Source: Bog-756 sp963837805 (GTDB lineage Bacteria; Actinomycetota; Acidimicrobiia; Acidimicrobiales; RAAP-2). Taken from it: 64,000 nucleotides of DNA. Location: the NCBI GenBank assembly GCA_963837805.1, contig CAWIOU010000024.1:295551-359550 (forward strand). The letters are read 5' to 3'. Below are positions 27,028 through 35,186 of the stretch, one piece after another. Each line of letters starts with the position of its first letter. Position 1 is the stretch's first letter. Under the pieces are notes generated by a model that did not search any database, was not told where the DNA came from, and saw only the letters and a list, made by a program, of their open reading frames with translations. The position numbers and the translations under genes are program-made.

Positions 27028-28878
27028 ATGGCAGCAGAGACAGCGGTGGCGGCTCCGGGCGCGGGCGGCGGTGCAGCAGGGGGCCGAGGGGGGTTGTTCC
27101 GCTTCCTGTTCGTCCACGAGATCGACGAGTACCCGACGAGCGGCAAGCGGACCGCGTATCTGGCCCTGGCCGTGCTGGCCACCATCGTCCTCTACTACAC
27201 GTACTTCACCCAGACCGGGGTCACCCCGCAGATCCTGCAGTACTACCACATGTCCTTCGCCTTCTACGTGGGCATCGTGGTCGTGTCGAACCTCATCGGC
27301 GCCTTCGCCTCCCTGCCGGCCAGCAAGACCGACAAGCTGGGCCGGTCCAACGTGGTCATCTACGGACTCCTCCTGGTGGGCCTGTTGGTGGCGGTCGGGG
27401 TGCCGGCGACGACCACCCAGTGGCAGTTCGCGGTGGTCATCTCGGCCCTCGGTCTGGTGGAGGGGGCCATCCTGGTGGCCACCCCGGCCCTGGTCCGCGA
27501 CTTCAGCCCCCAGCTGGGACGGGCTTCGGCCATGGGATTCTGGACCGTGGGACCGGTGGCCGGCAGCCTGATCACCTCGATCGTGGCCACCAACACCCTC
27601 AACCACTTCCTGCGCAACAGCGGCGTGTCCGGGTGGAAGAGCCAATTCCTCATCTCCGGCATCACCTCGCTGGTCGTCTTCGTCGTCGCCCTCTTCTTCA
27701 TGAAGGACCTGTCGCCCAGGCTCCGCGGCGAGCTGATGGTGTCCGAACAGGACCGGGCCCTCGTCGAGGCCCGGGCCCTCGGCATCTCCGACCAGGAGGT
27801 GCTGGCCGCCACCACCCACCCGTGGAAGCAGATCCTCAAGTGGGACCTGGTCGGCTCGGCCCTCGGCATCTCCCTCTTCCTGCTCGTGTACTACGCCGCC
27901 TCGGCGTTCTTCACCATCTACTGGGCCACGGTGTTCAAGAGCTCCGACGGTTTGAACCTGACCACGTCGGATGCCAACTATCTCAACATCTGGTTCTGGA
28001 GCGCCGATGCCGCCGCGCTGATCATCTTCGGTGTCCTGTCCGACAAGCTGCGGGTGCGCAAACCGCTGATGCTGGTGGGGGCCTTCGGTTCGATCGTCAT
28101 GCTCATCCTCTTCCTTCGACAGGCCGACCACCCCTTCACTCCCTTCTCCACGCTCATCACCCTCGAGGTGCTCCTGGCCGCGTTCATCTCGTTGACCTAC
28201 GCGCCGTGGATGGCCGCCTATACCGAGATGGTCGAAGCCAAGAATCCGGCCCTGGTCGGCACCGGCCTCGCCCTGTGGGGGTGGACCCTCCGGGTAACCG
28301 TCGGGCTCTCGTTCATCTTTCTCCCGCTGGTGGTCAACGCGGTGAACCCGGTGGTCGACAACCTGGTCTTCGCCCAGACCCCCCCGACCGGCACGGCGCC
28401 GTTCAACGTCCAGCAGTTCCAGCTCGAGCACCCGAAGTCGGTGGCCTTCGCCGAGGCCAACGCCAGCTGGCTGAAGGTCCTGAGCACGCCCGAGAACGCC
28501 CCCATCGCCGCCGCGGCCAACAAGAATCCCACCCCCGCCAACCTGGCCGCGTTCCAGAAGGCGGTCGGCCCGGTCGTCTTCGCCAAGGCCCTCGCCCACC
28601 TGGCCCCCCTCAACAAGTACGTGGTGCCCTACGAGTCCCAGCTCACCTACCTCTCGGCCCACCAGAACGAGTTGAATTCGCTGCTGGGCGGTGTGGCCAA
28701 GTCCCCCAAGCAGTGGCAGCACTGGTTCTGGGTGTGCATCGGCGGCATGGTGCTCTTCATCCCCACCATCTTCTTCAACCGGGGCCGCTGGAGTCCGAAA
28801 CGGGCCCGTGAGGACGAGGCCAAGCACGATGCGGACGTGGCCGAGGAACTGCGGGAGCTGGTGGGCGCCGACGCGTGA
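27028..28878 (+). CDS. MFS-family transporter with a large C-terminal insertion
   Basis: 616 residues, longer than usual for the family. Twelve helices can be traced, with the MFS motif region in PASKTDKLGRSNVVI between helices 2 and 3 and again in GVLSDKLRVRKPLM. Before the last helix there is an insertion of about 110 hydrophilic residues (FAQTPPTGTAP ... SLLGGVAKSPKQWQHWF) that would sit in the outer loop. The start ATG 27028 follows gggggaga. Placed downstream of the acyl-CoA genes on the same strand, it may import their substrate; this is inference. Confidence 0.85.
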   Translation: MAAETAVAAPGAGGGAAGGRGGLFRFLFVHEIDEYPTSGKRTAYLALAVLATIVLYYTYFTQTGVTPQILQYYHMSFAFYVGIVVVSNLIGAFASLPASKTDKLGRSNVVIYGLLLVGLLVAVGVPATTTQWQFAVVISALGLVEGAILVATPALVRDFSPQLGRASAMGFWTVGPVAGSLITSIVATNTLNHFLRNSGVSGWKSQFLISGITSLVVFVVALFFMKDLSPRLRGELMVSEQDRALVEARALGISDQEVLAATTHPWKQILKWDLVGSALGISLFLLVYYAASAFFTIYWATVFKSSDGLNLTTSDANYLNIWFWSADAAALIIFGVLSDKLRVRKPLMLVGAFGSIVMLILFLRQADHPFTPFSTLITLEVLLAAFISLTYAPWMAAYTEMVEAKNPALVGTGLALWGWTLRVTVGLSFIFLPLVVNAVNPVVDNLVFAQTPPTGTAPFNVQQFQLEHPKSVAFAEANASWLKVLSTPENAPIAAAANKNPTPANLAAFQKAVGPVVFAKALAHLAPLNKYVVPYESQLTYLSAHQNELNSLLGGVAKSPKQWQHWFWVCIGGMVLFIPTIFFNRGRWSPKRAREDEAKHDADVAEELRELVGADA

Positions 28879-28885
28879 GGTAGTG

Positions 28886-28909
28886 CCGCCCGGGGTGGGG
28901 GCCGGGCGG
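28886..28909. terminator. Bidirectional hairpin between convergent genes
   Basis: ccgcccgg (28886-28893) pairs with ccgggcgg (28902-28909), leaving an 8-nt loop. It lies in the 47-nt gap between the convergent transporter and phosphoesterase genes. No U-tract. Confidence 0.6.
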
Positions 28910-28925
28910 TGCCCCCGGCCGCGGA

Positions 28926-30386
28926 TCAGGCCGGGTCCTTCGTCCCGTCCATCTGGTTGAGCCGGTTGAGCGACGAGGCGTCGGTCCGCAGCCGCTCGTC
29001 CAGTTGGCGGCCCCGGTCGGCGACGGTGCTCCGGAGGAGCTGGGCCAGTGAGGCCCACGGCTCATGGTCGGGGTCGAGCGAGGCCGACAGCGAGTCCGCC
29101 AACGGGTTCGAACCGGTGGCGTTGGCCGGCTCGATGCGGATCCGATAGGAGGACGGGTCGGCGCCCTCGGTGTAGCACCGGACGGCGGCTACGTTGAGGT
29201 CCTCGTCGATGAGGATCAGCGACGCACCCTTCAGCGGGTTGAGCTCAGGCGTGTCGACCACCCAGCCCCCCGTGTTGACCACGGACACCGGCGTCGGGAA
29301 GGCACTCGTCGTCCGCACGTCGACGAAGGGCTTGTGGGTATGGCCGAAGACGAAGGTGACGTCGCCGGGCGCCCCGATCTCGGCGGCCATCTGGGTGACC
29401 ACGGGACCGTCCAGATAGCTGACCAACCCGGTCTCGGCGTGGGGGCTGAGGATGATCCCGCCGCAGTGCCGCTCGCGGACTGCCGTCCCGATCCCGGCCC
29501 GGAGGAGCTCGGCCACGGCATGGGCCTCGACGTCGGCCCGCGCCCGGGAGGCGCCGGCCACCTTGATGGCCCGCTCGATGGCGGCGATCTCGGCGTGGAT
29601 GGTGTCCGTGCTCTGCAGCGACTCGTACAGCGATCGGGTGACCCGCATGACGTCGCCGCTGTCGCCCATCGACGACCAGAAGAAGTCGATCCACCCGCCA
29701 TTGTCGGCTTCGAGCTGCCACGCCTCGACGGCACCGGTCCGGGGGGCGCCGAACACGGTGTCGAGCTGCGACATCATCCGGTAGAGGGGCTCGATGAAAT
29801 GCCCGTGGCTCAGGATCACCGAACGGTCTCCGGCTCCGGTGACCAACCCGAGGTTCGGGTAGCTCTGGACCACGGTCACCGCGGTGGCCGGCTCCCCTCG
29901 CGTGGCCAGGATCTCGACGAACCGGTCGCGGACCAGCTCCTTGTCGTTGGCCGGGAGCAGATGGGTGGCGTGACGGTCGTGGGCGGCGGGGATGGTCGAG
30001 GCGTCCGAGGCCAGCAACCGAAGGTAACGGTCGTCGCTGGCCCGCGACCACAGGTGGTGGTCGTGGTTGCCGGGGACGAAGCGGAGGGCGGGCGCGACGG
30101 CGGCATCGGGCATCCCCGGGCGGAGGCCGGCGATGAGTTGGGAGAAGGTGGCGGCAGCATCCTCGGGTGCGGTGAGGGCCAGTTCGAACAGATCGCCCAG
30201 CACGATGAGCTCCGGCGGGTCCTGGCCCGGCGCCCGCAGGGACCGGAGGCACTCACACAGGGCGGTGAGCACCGGGGAGGCGGCCGAGCCGTCGACCCGC
30301 TCGCCATCCCCGGTCACGTTGGTGAGCAGGCTGTTGAGGGCCCCGAGGTGGAGGTCGGAGATGCACACCCATCGGATGGAGGTCAT
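28926..30386 (-). CDS. Calcineurin-like metallophosphoesterase
   Basis: 486 residues. All five metal-binding blocks are visible: SDLHLG near the N-terminus, VLGDLFEL, FVPGNHDHHLW, ILSHGHF and FGHTHKPF. An insertion between the third and fourth blocks carries helices. Substrates of such large members range from UDP-diacylglucosamine to nucleotides; no further hint is present. Start chosen: ATG 30386 with aaagga upstream. Confidence 0.9.
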   Translation of the reverse strand: MTSIRWVCISDLHLGALNSLLTNVTGDGERVDGSAASPVLTALCECLRSLRAPGQDPPELIVLGDLFELALTAPEDAAATFSQLIAGLRPGMPDAAVAPALRFVPGNHDHHLWSRASDDRYLRLLASDASTIPAAHDRHATHLLPANDKELVRDRFVEILATRGEPATAVTVVQSYPNLGLVTGAGDRSVILSHGHFIEPLYRMMSQLDTVFGAPRTGAVEAWQLEADNGGWIDFFWSSMGDSGDVMRVTRSLYESLQSTDTIHAEIAAIERAIKVAGASRARADVEAHAVAELLRAGIGTAVRERHCGGIILSPHAETGLVSYLDGPVVTQMAAEIGAPGDVTFVFGHTHKPFVDVRTTSAFPTPVSVVNTGGWVVDTPELNPLKGASLILIDEDLNVAAVRCYTEGADPSSYRIRIEPANATGSNPLADSLSASLDPDHEPWASLAQLLRSTVADRGRQLDERLRTDASSLNRLNQMDGTKDPA

Positions 30387-30508
30387 GGCGGTCCTTTCGG
30401 TCCCCGACGGTAGTGCACCCCGGTTCCGACCCGGCCGGGGCGGGGGTTCCGGGGGCGCCGGGCGGACCGTGCGCCATCTCGTCACAACCTCCATCTACGG
30501 TGGTCGCC

Positions 30509-31156
30509 GTGGGTGTCCCAGGCGAGCACAGACCGGGATTCGCGGTCATTGATGTGGAGACCACCGGGTTTTCACCCGAGGTCGAGCGCATCGTCGAAGT
30601 GGGGGTGGTGGTGCTCGATCCGTGGGGTCACGAGACGGGAGCCTTCTGCACCCTGGTCGACCCCGGTCGCGACCCCGGTCCCACCCACGTCCACGGCATC
30701 TCGGCCGACATGTTGGCCGGTGCCCCCACCTTCGCGGCCATCCATTCCTACCTGGCCGACCGGCTGTCGGGCCGGGTGGTGGTGGGCCACAACGTCGACA
30801 ACTTCGACCTCTCGTTCATCCGGGCCGAGTGCCGACGAGCCGGCGGCCGGGATCTGGTCCCCGGCCGGATGCCCACGGTCGACACCCTGGCCGTGGCCCA
30901 GGCCCATCTCGGCCTGCAGGGGAGGGCCCGACTGGTCGACTGCTGCAACCATTTCGGGTTGTCGTGGGACGATCACCACAGCGCCTTGGGCGACGCCCGG
31001 GTGACGGCGGCGCTGTTCCGGTCGATGCGGGCCCAGCTGGGCGACGCCACCCTCGGGATCCCCGGCCTCCTGGCCCGGGCCGCTCGCTCGACATGGCCGG
31101 GCCCGTCGAGGTCCCTGCCCCTCGTCCAGGGCCGGCCCGAGTCGCTGGCCGGCTGA
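30509..31156 (+). CDS. DEDD-type 3'-5' exonuclease (DNA polymerase III epsilon-like)
   Basis: 215 residues. Exo I is FAVIDVETTGFSP (DxE), Exo II is VVGHNVDNFDLSFI, and Exo III is HHSALGDARVTAALF (HxxxxxD, DEDDh type). Between them, HVHGISADMLAGAPTF is typical of the epsilon family. There is no BRCT domain or helicase domain, so it may be a stand-alone proofreading or repair nuclease. The N-terminus is uncertain: GTG 30509 is chosen because upstream residues lack conservation. Confidence 0.88.
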   Translation: MGVPGEHRPGFAVIDVETTGFSPEVERIVEVGVVVLDPWGHETGAFCTLVDPGRDPGPTHVHGISADMLAGAPTFAAIHSYLADRLSGRVVVGHNVDNFDLSFIRAECRRAGGRDLVPGRMPTVDTLAVAQAHLGLQGRARLVDCCNHFGLSWDDHHSALGDARVTAALFRSMRAQLGDATLGIPGLLARAARSTWPGPSRSLPLVQGRPESLAG

Positions 31157-31195
31157 GGAGCGGGCGGTGACGTCGGCCCGCTCCGGATCGGCCGC

Positions 31196-32191
31196 TCAGT
31201 CGGACGACACCCCGCCGACCAGCGGCACCTGACCGCCGGCCGCCGCCCCGGCCGGGTCTGCCCCGAGGCCGGCCTCCGGCCCGACCCCGAGCGTGTCGGC
31301 GGCCCGGCGCCTGGCCCCCCCCAGCATCTCGTCGGGGTGGTCGACGCCCTGGGTGCCCGCCACCAGGGGCGACCGGGCCAGGATGACCACGCCGACCACG
31401 AGGACGGCCAGGGCGACGATCTCGGTGGCCACCCAGAAGGGCCCGGATCGGAGCCGGTCGGCGAACAGGGTGATACCGAGCAGGATGCTGACCAACGGAT
31501 TGATCGTCACCATGGTGGTTCTCGAGGCGGTGATCGGTCCGGCGTGCAGGGCGTTCTGGATGAGGAAGACGGTGCCCAGGCCGGTGATGGCCAGCATGTA
31601 GGGCTCGAAGTGGGTGAAGACGTGTCCCCAACCCTCCTTGGTGTACGAGGTGATGGCCTTGGTCAGTGCCGCGCTGTAGGCCGCGGTGATCGCCGTGGCC
31701 GCTCCGAAGGCGGCCGCCCTCCACCACCGGGGTCCGTAGCGCGCCGCGGCGATGAATCCGGCGATGGCCCCGATCAACACCAGCGAGGCCACCAGCCAGG
31801 CGTGGTTGGAGGGGATAGCGTTCCCGCCGGCCGGCTTGGCCGCCAGGAAGAACCCACCGAGCCCGGCCACGATGACCACGGCGCCGAGCCACTCCATCCA
31901 GGTCAGCCGGTAGCGGAACCAGACACCGAGGATGAGGAGCAGGAAGAGCAGCTCGGTGGTGAGCACGGGCTGGACCACGCTCAGCTCCCCGAAGCGCAGT
32001 GCGGTGGCCTGCAGGCCGAACTGGACCAGCATGAGGGCGAAGCCGATGAGCCAGATGCCCCGCTTGAGGGCATGGGCCATCAGGCTCCAGCGCAGCGTGG
32101 TCGATTCGGGAGCCGTCTCCACCCCGATGCGCTGGAGCACCGAGGTCAGAGCGCTGACGAAGGCGGCGGTTGCTGCCAGGAGGTAGGCCAC
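31196..32191 (-). CDS. DMT-superfamily (EamA/NIPA-like) permease
   Basis: 331 residues with about nine or ten helices (AYLLAATAAFVSALTSVL; WLIGFALMLVQFGLQATAL; ELLFLLLILGVWF and so on) and a hydrophilic C-terminal tail of about 55 residues. The two-fold repeat, the glycine pattern and the LSVVQPVLTTELLF block fit drug/metabolite transporters. Start ATG 32191; the gene follows the rhodanese gene by 48 nt, so it may be in the same transcript. Substrate unknown. Confidence 0.8.
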   Translation of the reverse strand: MAYLLAATAAFVSALTSVLQRIGVETAPESTTLRWSLMAHALKRGIWLIGFALMLVQFGLQATALRFGELSVVQPVLTTELLFLLLILGVWFRYRLTWMEWLGAVVIVAGLGGFFLAAKPAGGNAIPSNHAWLVASLVLIGAIAGFIAAARYGPRWWRAAAFGAATAITAAYSAALTKAITSYTKEGWGHVFTHFEPYMLAITGLGTVFLIQNALHAGPITASRTTMVTINPLVSILLGITLFADRLRSGPFWVATEIVALAVLVVGVVILARSPLVAGTQGVDHPDEMLGGARRRAADTLGVGPEAGLGADPAGAAAGGQVPLVGGVSSD

Positions 32192-32239
32192 CGCACCGTT
32201 GTAGTCGTAAACGACCGCCGGTGCACGCCTCGGGCGTGT

Positions 32240-32647
32240 CTAGGAGGCGAACCGCTGGGCGGGGACGACCACCCGAGCGGAGTAGCTCCACTCCACCCAT
32301 GCCCGGTAGCCGCCGGCCAGGTCGCTCACCCGCCGGAAGCCCAGGTCACGGAGCGAGGCGGCGGCCAGCGAGGAGGCATACCCTTCCGAGCACACCACGA
32401 CCACCTGCTGGTCGAACCCGGTCACGTCGGGCAGCCGGTGGAGGCCGTTCGGGTCGAGCCGCCACTCGAGCACGTTGCGCTCGACGATCAGGGCCCCGGG
32501 CAGCTCGCCCTCGATCGAACGTTGACCGACGGGACGGATGTCGACGATCAGGCCGCCGGACTCGGCCACCTCGTCGAGCTCGTCAGGGCGGGTCCGGTCG
32601 ATGTGCCGGCGCGCGTCGGCAACCAGGTCGTCGGCCGACGGGCTCAT
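32240..32647 (-). CDS. Rhodanese-like domain protein
   Basis: 135 residues, one rhodanese domain. The fold is seen from GGLIVDIRPVGQRSIEGELPGA to VSDLAGGYRAWVEWS, and the catalytic loop is VVVVCSEGYASSLAA with the active-site Cys. Sulfurtransferases move sulfane sulfur to cyanide, thiols or other proteins. The start codon overlaps the stop of the cysteine dioxygenase gene (ATGA 32644-32647). That coupling is common in actinomycetes and suggests joint handling of sulfur from cysteine. Confidence 0.9.
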   Translation of the reverse strand: MSPSADDLVADARRHIDRTRPDELDEVAESGGLIVDIRPVGQRSIEGELPGALIVERNVLEWRLDPNGLHRLPDVTGFDQQVVVVCSEGYASSLAAASLRDLGFRRVSDLAGGYRAWVEWSYSARVVVPAQRFAS

Positions 32648-33255
32648 GACGGATCGTGATCGCTGGTGGTGTCGAAGGGCCCGGGGGTTGGGACCTGCTC
32701 GGTGCGGACCATATCGAGCCGGCCCTGCCCGTCCAGCTCGTAGTAGGACATCTCGGTCAGTCTGGGCCCGTAGACGTGGACGCTGATCGCCTGCTCCGTC
32801 CCGTCGTTGCGCAGGTCGTGGACGTAGCGGGGGCCGAACCGGCGGCGGTCGCCGGTCCCGATGTGGTGGGTGCCGATGAGGGCCACGCCCCGGGTGGTGG
32901 ATCGCACGGTGGTCTCGACGAGCGCACCGTCGGCCACCACCACCGCCCCGCGGGAGTTTCCGTGGTCGTGCAGCTCGATGGTCCCGCCCGGGGGCCAGCC
33001 GATGGCCCAGGCCTCGAACAAATCGGTGAGGGCGAGCAGCACCCAGGTGCGCTCGGTCACGTCCTGCAGCTCGGCAATGGCGGGGGCGGAGACGGCGAAC
33101 CCCTCGGCGATGGCCAACAGGTCGACCCGCCGCCGCCATCCGGACGCGGGGAGCGAGGTGCCCCCGGTCCGGCCGGCAGACCAGCGGAGCGGTTTGGGGA
33201 CGAAACGTGGTCGTGGTCTGCGGCCGGACCGGGGTAGGCGATTGCCATGCGTCAC
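32644..33255 (-). CDS. Cysteine dioxygenase (type I, cupin)
   Basis: 203 residues if started at GTG 33255. The cupin iron-binding motif is IELHDHGNSRGAVVVADG, with a later HHIGTGDRRRF. The central WAIGWPPGG is typical of CDO. The enzyme oxidises L-cysteine to cysteine sulfinate with a 3-His non-haem iron. The frame is open upstream of 33255 to a TTG at 33282; the start is uncertain because the upstream AT-rich patch probably is the promoter and the mRNA may be leaderless. First gene of an operon with the rhodanese gene. Confidence 0.88.
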   Translation of the reverse strand: MTHGNRLPRSGRRPRPRFVPKPLRWSAGRTGGTSLPASGWRRRVDLLAIAEGFAVSAPAIAELQDVTERTWVLLALTDLFEAWAIGWPPGGTIELHDHGNSRGAVVVADGALVETTVRSTTRGVALIGTHHIGTGDRRRFGPRYVHDLRNDGTEQAISVHVYGPRLTEMSYYELDGQGRLDMVRTEQVPTPGPFDTTSDHDPS

Positions 33256-33273
33256 TCTAAACCGTAAAAGCCG

Positions 33274-33302
33274 ACTAATCAAGTCGTTTTTATATGATTA
33301 GT
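33274..33302. promoter_or_regulatory. Inverted repeat upstream of cysteine dioxygenase
   Basis: ACTAATCA (33274-33281) and TGATTAGT (33295-33302) form a perfect 8-bp inverted repeat with a 13-nt AT-rich spacer, so the half-sites are centred 21 bp (two helical turns) apart. This is the most AT-rich patch of the chromosomal half and lies just upstream of the dioxygenase. It may be an operator or overlap the promoter. Confidence 0.5.
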
Positions 33303-33370
33303 AGGAAAGGAGTCATCCCGGGCGTCACCTCGGGCCCGGCCACCGCGGCTGGAGCCTCGGCGGCGGCGGT

Positions 33371-33991
33371 TCAGTAGACGGCGACGTCGTCGGCCGGAAG
33401 TTGTGGACCGCCCTCGGCCGCACCTGGGTCAGGCTCCCGACGATCGTCCGTGCACCGAGACGTGTCGGGCATGTGCAACCCGAGCCCGTACCCCTCCAGG
33501 AAGATGTCGGCGTCGCCCTTGCGGGGATAGCGCCGTTCGAGTTCGCTGAAACGGGCCGAGTGGTTGGGCTCGATCAGGTGGGCCAGCTCGTGGACGACCA
33601 CCGCGTCGAGCACCCAGCTTGGCGCCACCCGCAGCCGCTCCGAGATCCGGATCTCGCCGGTCTGGATGGTGCACGAGCCCCAGCGTTTGTTCTGCGTACT
33701 CGACCAACGGATGGAGGAGGGGGCCACGCCGTCGAGGTAGAGGCGGCCGAGGGCGATGGCCCGCTGCTCGAGCTGGTCGTCCGAGGCGTGCAGGTGGGGC
33801 CGGTGCCGTGCCAACCGCCGGGCCAGGCTCTCGACCATCTCGTCGCGCTCGGGCCCCCGCAGATGGGACGGCACCACCACCACGATGCGGTCGCCCTCCC
33901 AGTGGGCCCCGGCGGTCTTCTTGCGCCGCTTGCTCACCCGGACCTCGATGTTGGGGGCGAACAGGGTTGGGTGTTCGGTCGTGTAGCTCAT
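33371..33991 (-). CDS. YgjP-like zinc metallopeptidase-domain protein
   Basis: 206 residues from ATG 33991. The family signature is a stretch with RWSSTQNKRWGSC, followed by the zinc site VVVHELAHLIEPNHSARFSE (HExxH plus a third His). YgjP-type proteins have a gluzincin-like fold and are thought to be peptidases or, for some homologues, nucleotide pyrophosphatases. The C-terminus is extended and acidic/Pro-rich. The dioxygenase gene lies 116 nt downstream on the same strand, beyond the palindrome. Confidence 0.85.
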   Translation of the reverse strand: MSYTTEHPTLFAPNIEVRVSKRRKKTAGAHWEGDRIVVVVPSHLRGPERDEMVESLARRLARHRPHLHASDDQLEQRAIALGRLYLDGVAPSSIRWSSTQNKRWGSCTIQTGEIRISERLRVAPSWVLDAVVVHELAHLIEPNHSARFSELERRYPRKGDADIFLEGYGLGLHMPDTSRCTDDRREPDPGAAEGGPQLPADDVAVY

Positions 33992-34145
33992 GACAGGCAC
34001 GGTACGGCCGGGCTGTGACGACCGGATTGGATGGGTTGCTCCCGACGATCGGCGGACGGGGAAATAGTAGGCGCCGCTGTCATCCCTGGGTGGGGATGAC
34101 CGTTCCCGAATGGGAGATCCGCAGGCCCGACGGTACGATGAAGGG

Positions 34146-34442
34146 GTGCGCCGCTACTTCACGCCCCGGTGCGTCGGGATGCACGTGACGCTGCTCGTCC
34201 TGCTCCCCGCCTTCGCCTGGCTGACCTGGTGGCAGCTCGAGCGGGCGCTGGGCGGCAACACGCTGAGCTGGGCCTACACCTTCGAGTGGCCGCTGTTCGC
34301 CATCTACGCCATCTATGTGTGGTGGCAATTGATCCACGATCACACCACCGCCGTCACCCGCCGCATCCTTCCCTCGTCGACGGCGGGGGGAGCCGGCCGA
34401 CGTCCACGACCAGCCGGGGTGGGCCCTCAGCGGAGGGCGTAG
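34146..34442 (+). CDS. Small actinobacterial membrane protein
   Basis: 98 residues from GTG 34146. Two transmembrane helices with a short loop: GMHVTLLVLLPAFAWLTWWQL and EWPLFAIYAIYVWWQLI. The N-terminal RRYFTPRCVGMH and the spacing of the helices match a small membrane family that I have often seen beside DUF3817 genes in actinomycetes. The longer frame starts at GTG/ATG 34110. The next small gene starts 8 nt after its stop. Function unknown. Confidence 0.65.
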   Translation: MRRYFTPRCVGMHVTLLVLLPAFAWLTWWQLERALGGNTLSWAYTFEWPLFAIYAIYVWWQLIHDHTTAVTRRILPSSTAGGAGRRPRPAGVGPQRRA

Positions 34443-34449
34443 GAAGAAC

Positions 34450-34605
34450 GTGGCCATCGCGGCCAGTTCGGCGGTCGACGACGAGGCCGCGGCCCGGCAT
34501 GAGCGGTTCGCCGCCCAGACGCCCGAGGAGGCTGCCGAGCTGGCCGAGTACAACCGGTATCTGGCGGAGCTCAACGCCGCCGACGCCGGCCCGCAGCCGC
34601 GATGA
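34450..34605 (+). CDS. 51-residue conserved-context small protein
   Basis: GTG 34450 has aggaag 4-9 nt upstream, and the stop overlaps the next start (ATGA 34602-34605). The product is acidic and Ala-rich, predicted as two helices (DDEAAARHERFAAQTP; EEAAELAEYNRYLAEL). Its position between two membrane genes with tight coupling on both sides argues that it is real. It probably acts with them at the membrane. Confidence 0.7.
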   Translation: MAIAASSAVDDEAAARHERFAAQTPEEAAELAEYNRYLAELNAADAGPQPR

Positions 34606-35186
34606 TCGGCTCCCCGTCGGACACCCGGCCTCCGGGAACCCCTTCCCTCTCCGGCCTCGTGCAACGGGGCGAGGTCGGAGCCCTCATCCGCTACCGGGTG
34701 ATGGCCTTCATCGTGGGAACCGCCCTCCTCTGTCTGTTCGTCGTGGTCATCTTCCAGGCCTTCGGGGCCAAGGTGAACCTGGCCGAGGAGATCGTGGCCC
34801 CCATCCACGGGTATCTCTACCTGATCTATCTGGTGACCGCCGCCGATCTGGCCCGTCGGGCCCACTGGAGGCTGGGTAGGATTCTGCTGGTGGTGGCGGC
34901 CGGGTTCGTGCCCACCCTGGCCTTCATCATCGAACACCGGGTGTACCAGCAGATGCTGGCCGAGTGGTCGAGGAGGAGGAGGCTTCGGCGACGCCGGGTC
35001 GGACCGGGCCGGCGGTGGGCGCCGACCACGCACCCCGATCGACGGACACCGGTCCCGGTCGAACCTGACCGATCCGATCGGTACCCCGGACCGATCGGGG
35101 ATCCGGTCAGCGGGCGCCCCGCAACAAGGTGCCGGGACGGGCACCGGTCTCCTGGCCGTCGCAGAAGGTGGTCACTCCGGACTTGA
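34602..35186 (+). CDS. DUF3817-domain membrane protein
   Basis: 194 residues. The DUF3817 core covers residues 25-115: ALIRYRVMAFIVGTALLCLFVV, then PIHGYLYLIYLVTAADLARR and a third helix ILLVVAAGFVPTLAFIIEH. The last 70 residues are basic and Pro-rich and overlap the 3' end of the convergent aminoacylase gene by 80 nt; the tail may be an accident of a missing stop. Coupled by ATGA to the 51-residue gene. Function unknown. Confidence 0.8.
   Translation: MIGSPSDTRPPGTPSLSGLVQRGEVGALIRYRVMAFIVGTALLCLFVVVIFQAFGAKVNLAEEIVAPIHGYLYLIYLVTAADLARRAHWRLGRILLVVAAGFVPTLAFIIEHRVYQQMLAEWSRRRRLRRRRVGPGRRWAPTTHPDRRTPVPVEPDRSDRYPGPIGDPVSGRPATRCRDGHRSPGRRRRWSLRT

Noticed and set aside
26773..29058. 761-residue minus-strand open frame
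   Set aside because: It mirrors the MFS transporter in the antisense frame and is composed of Gly, Glu, Asp and His runs typical of high-GC shadows.
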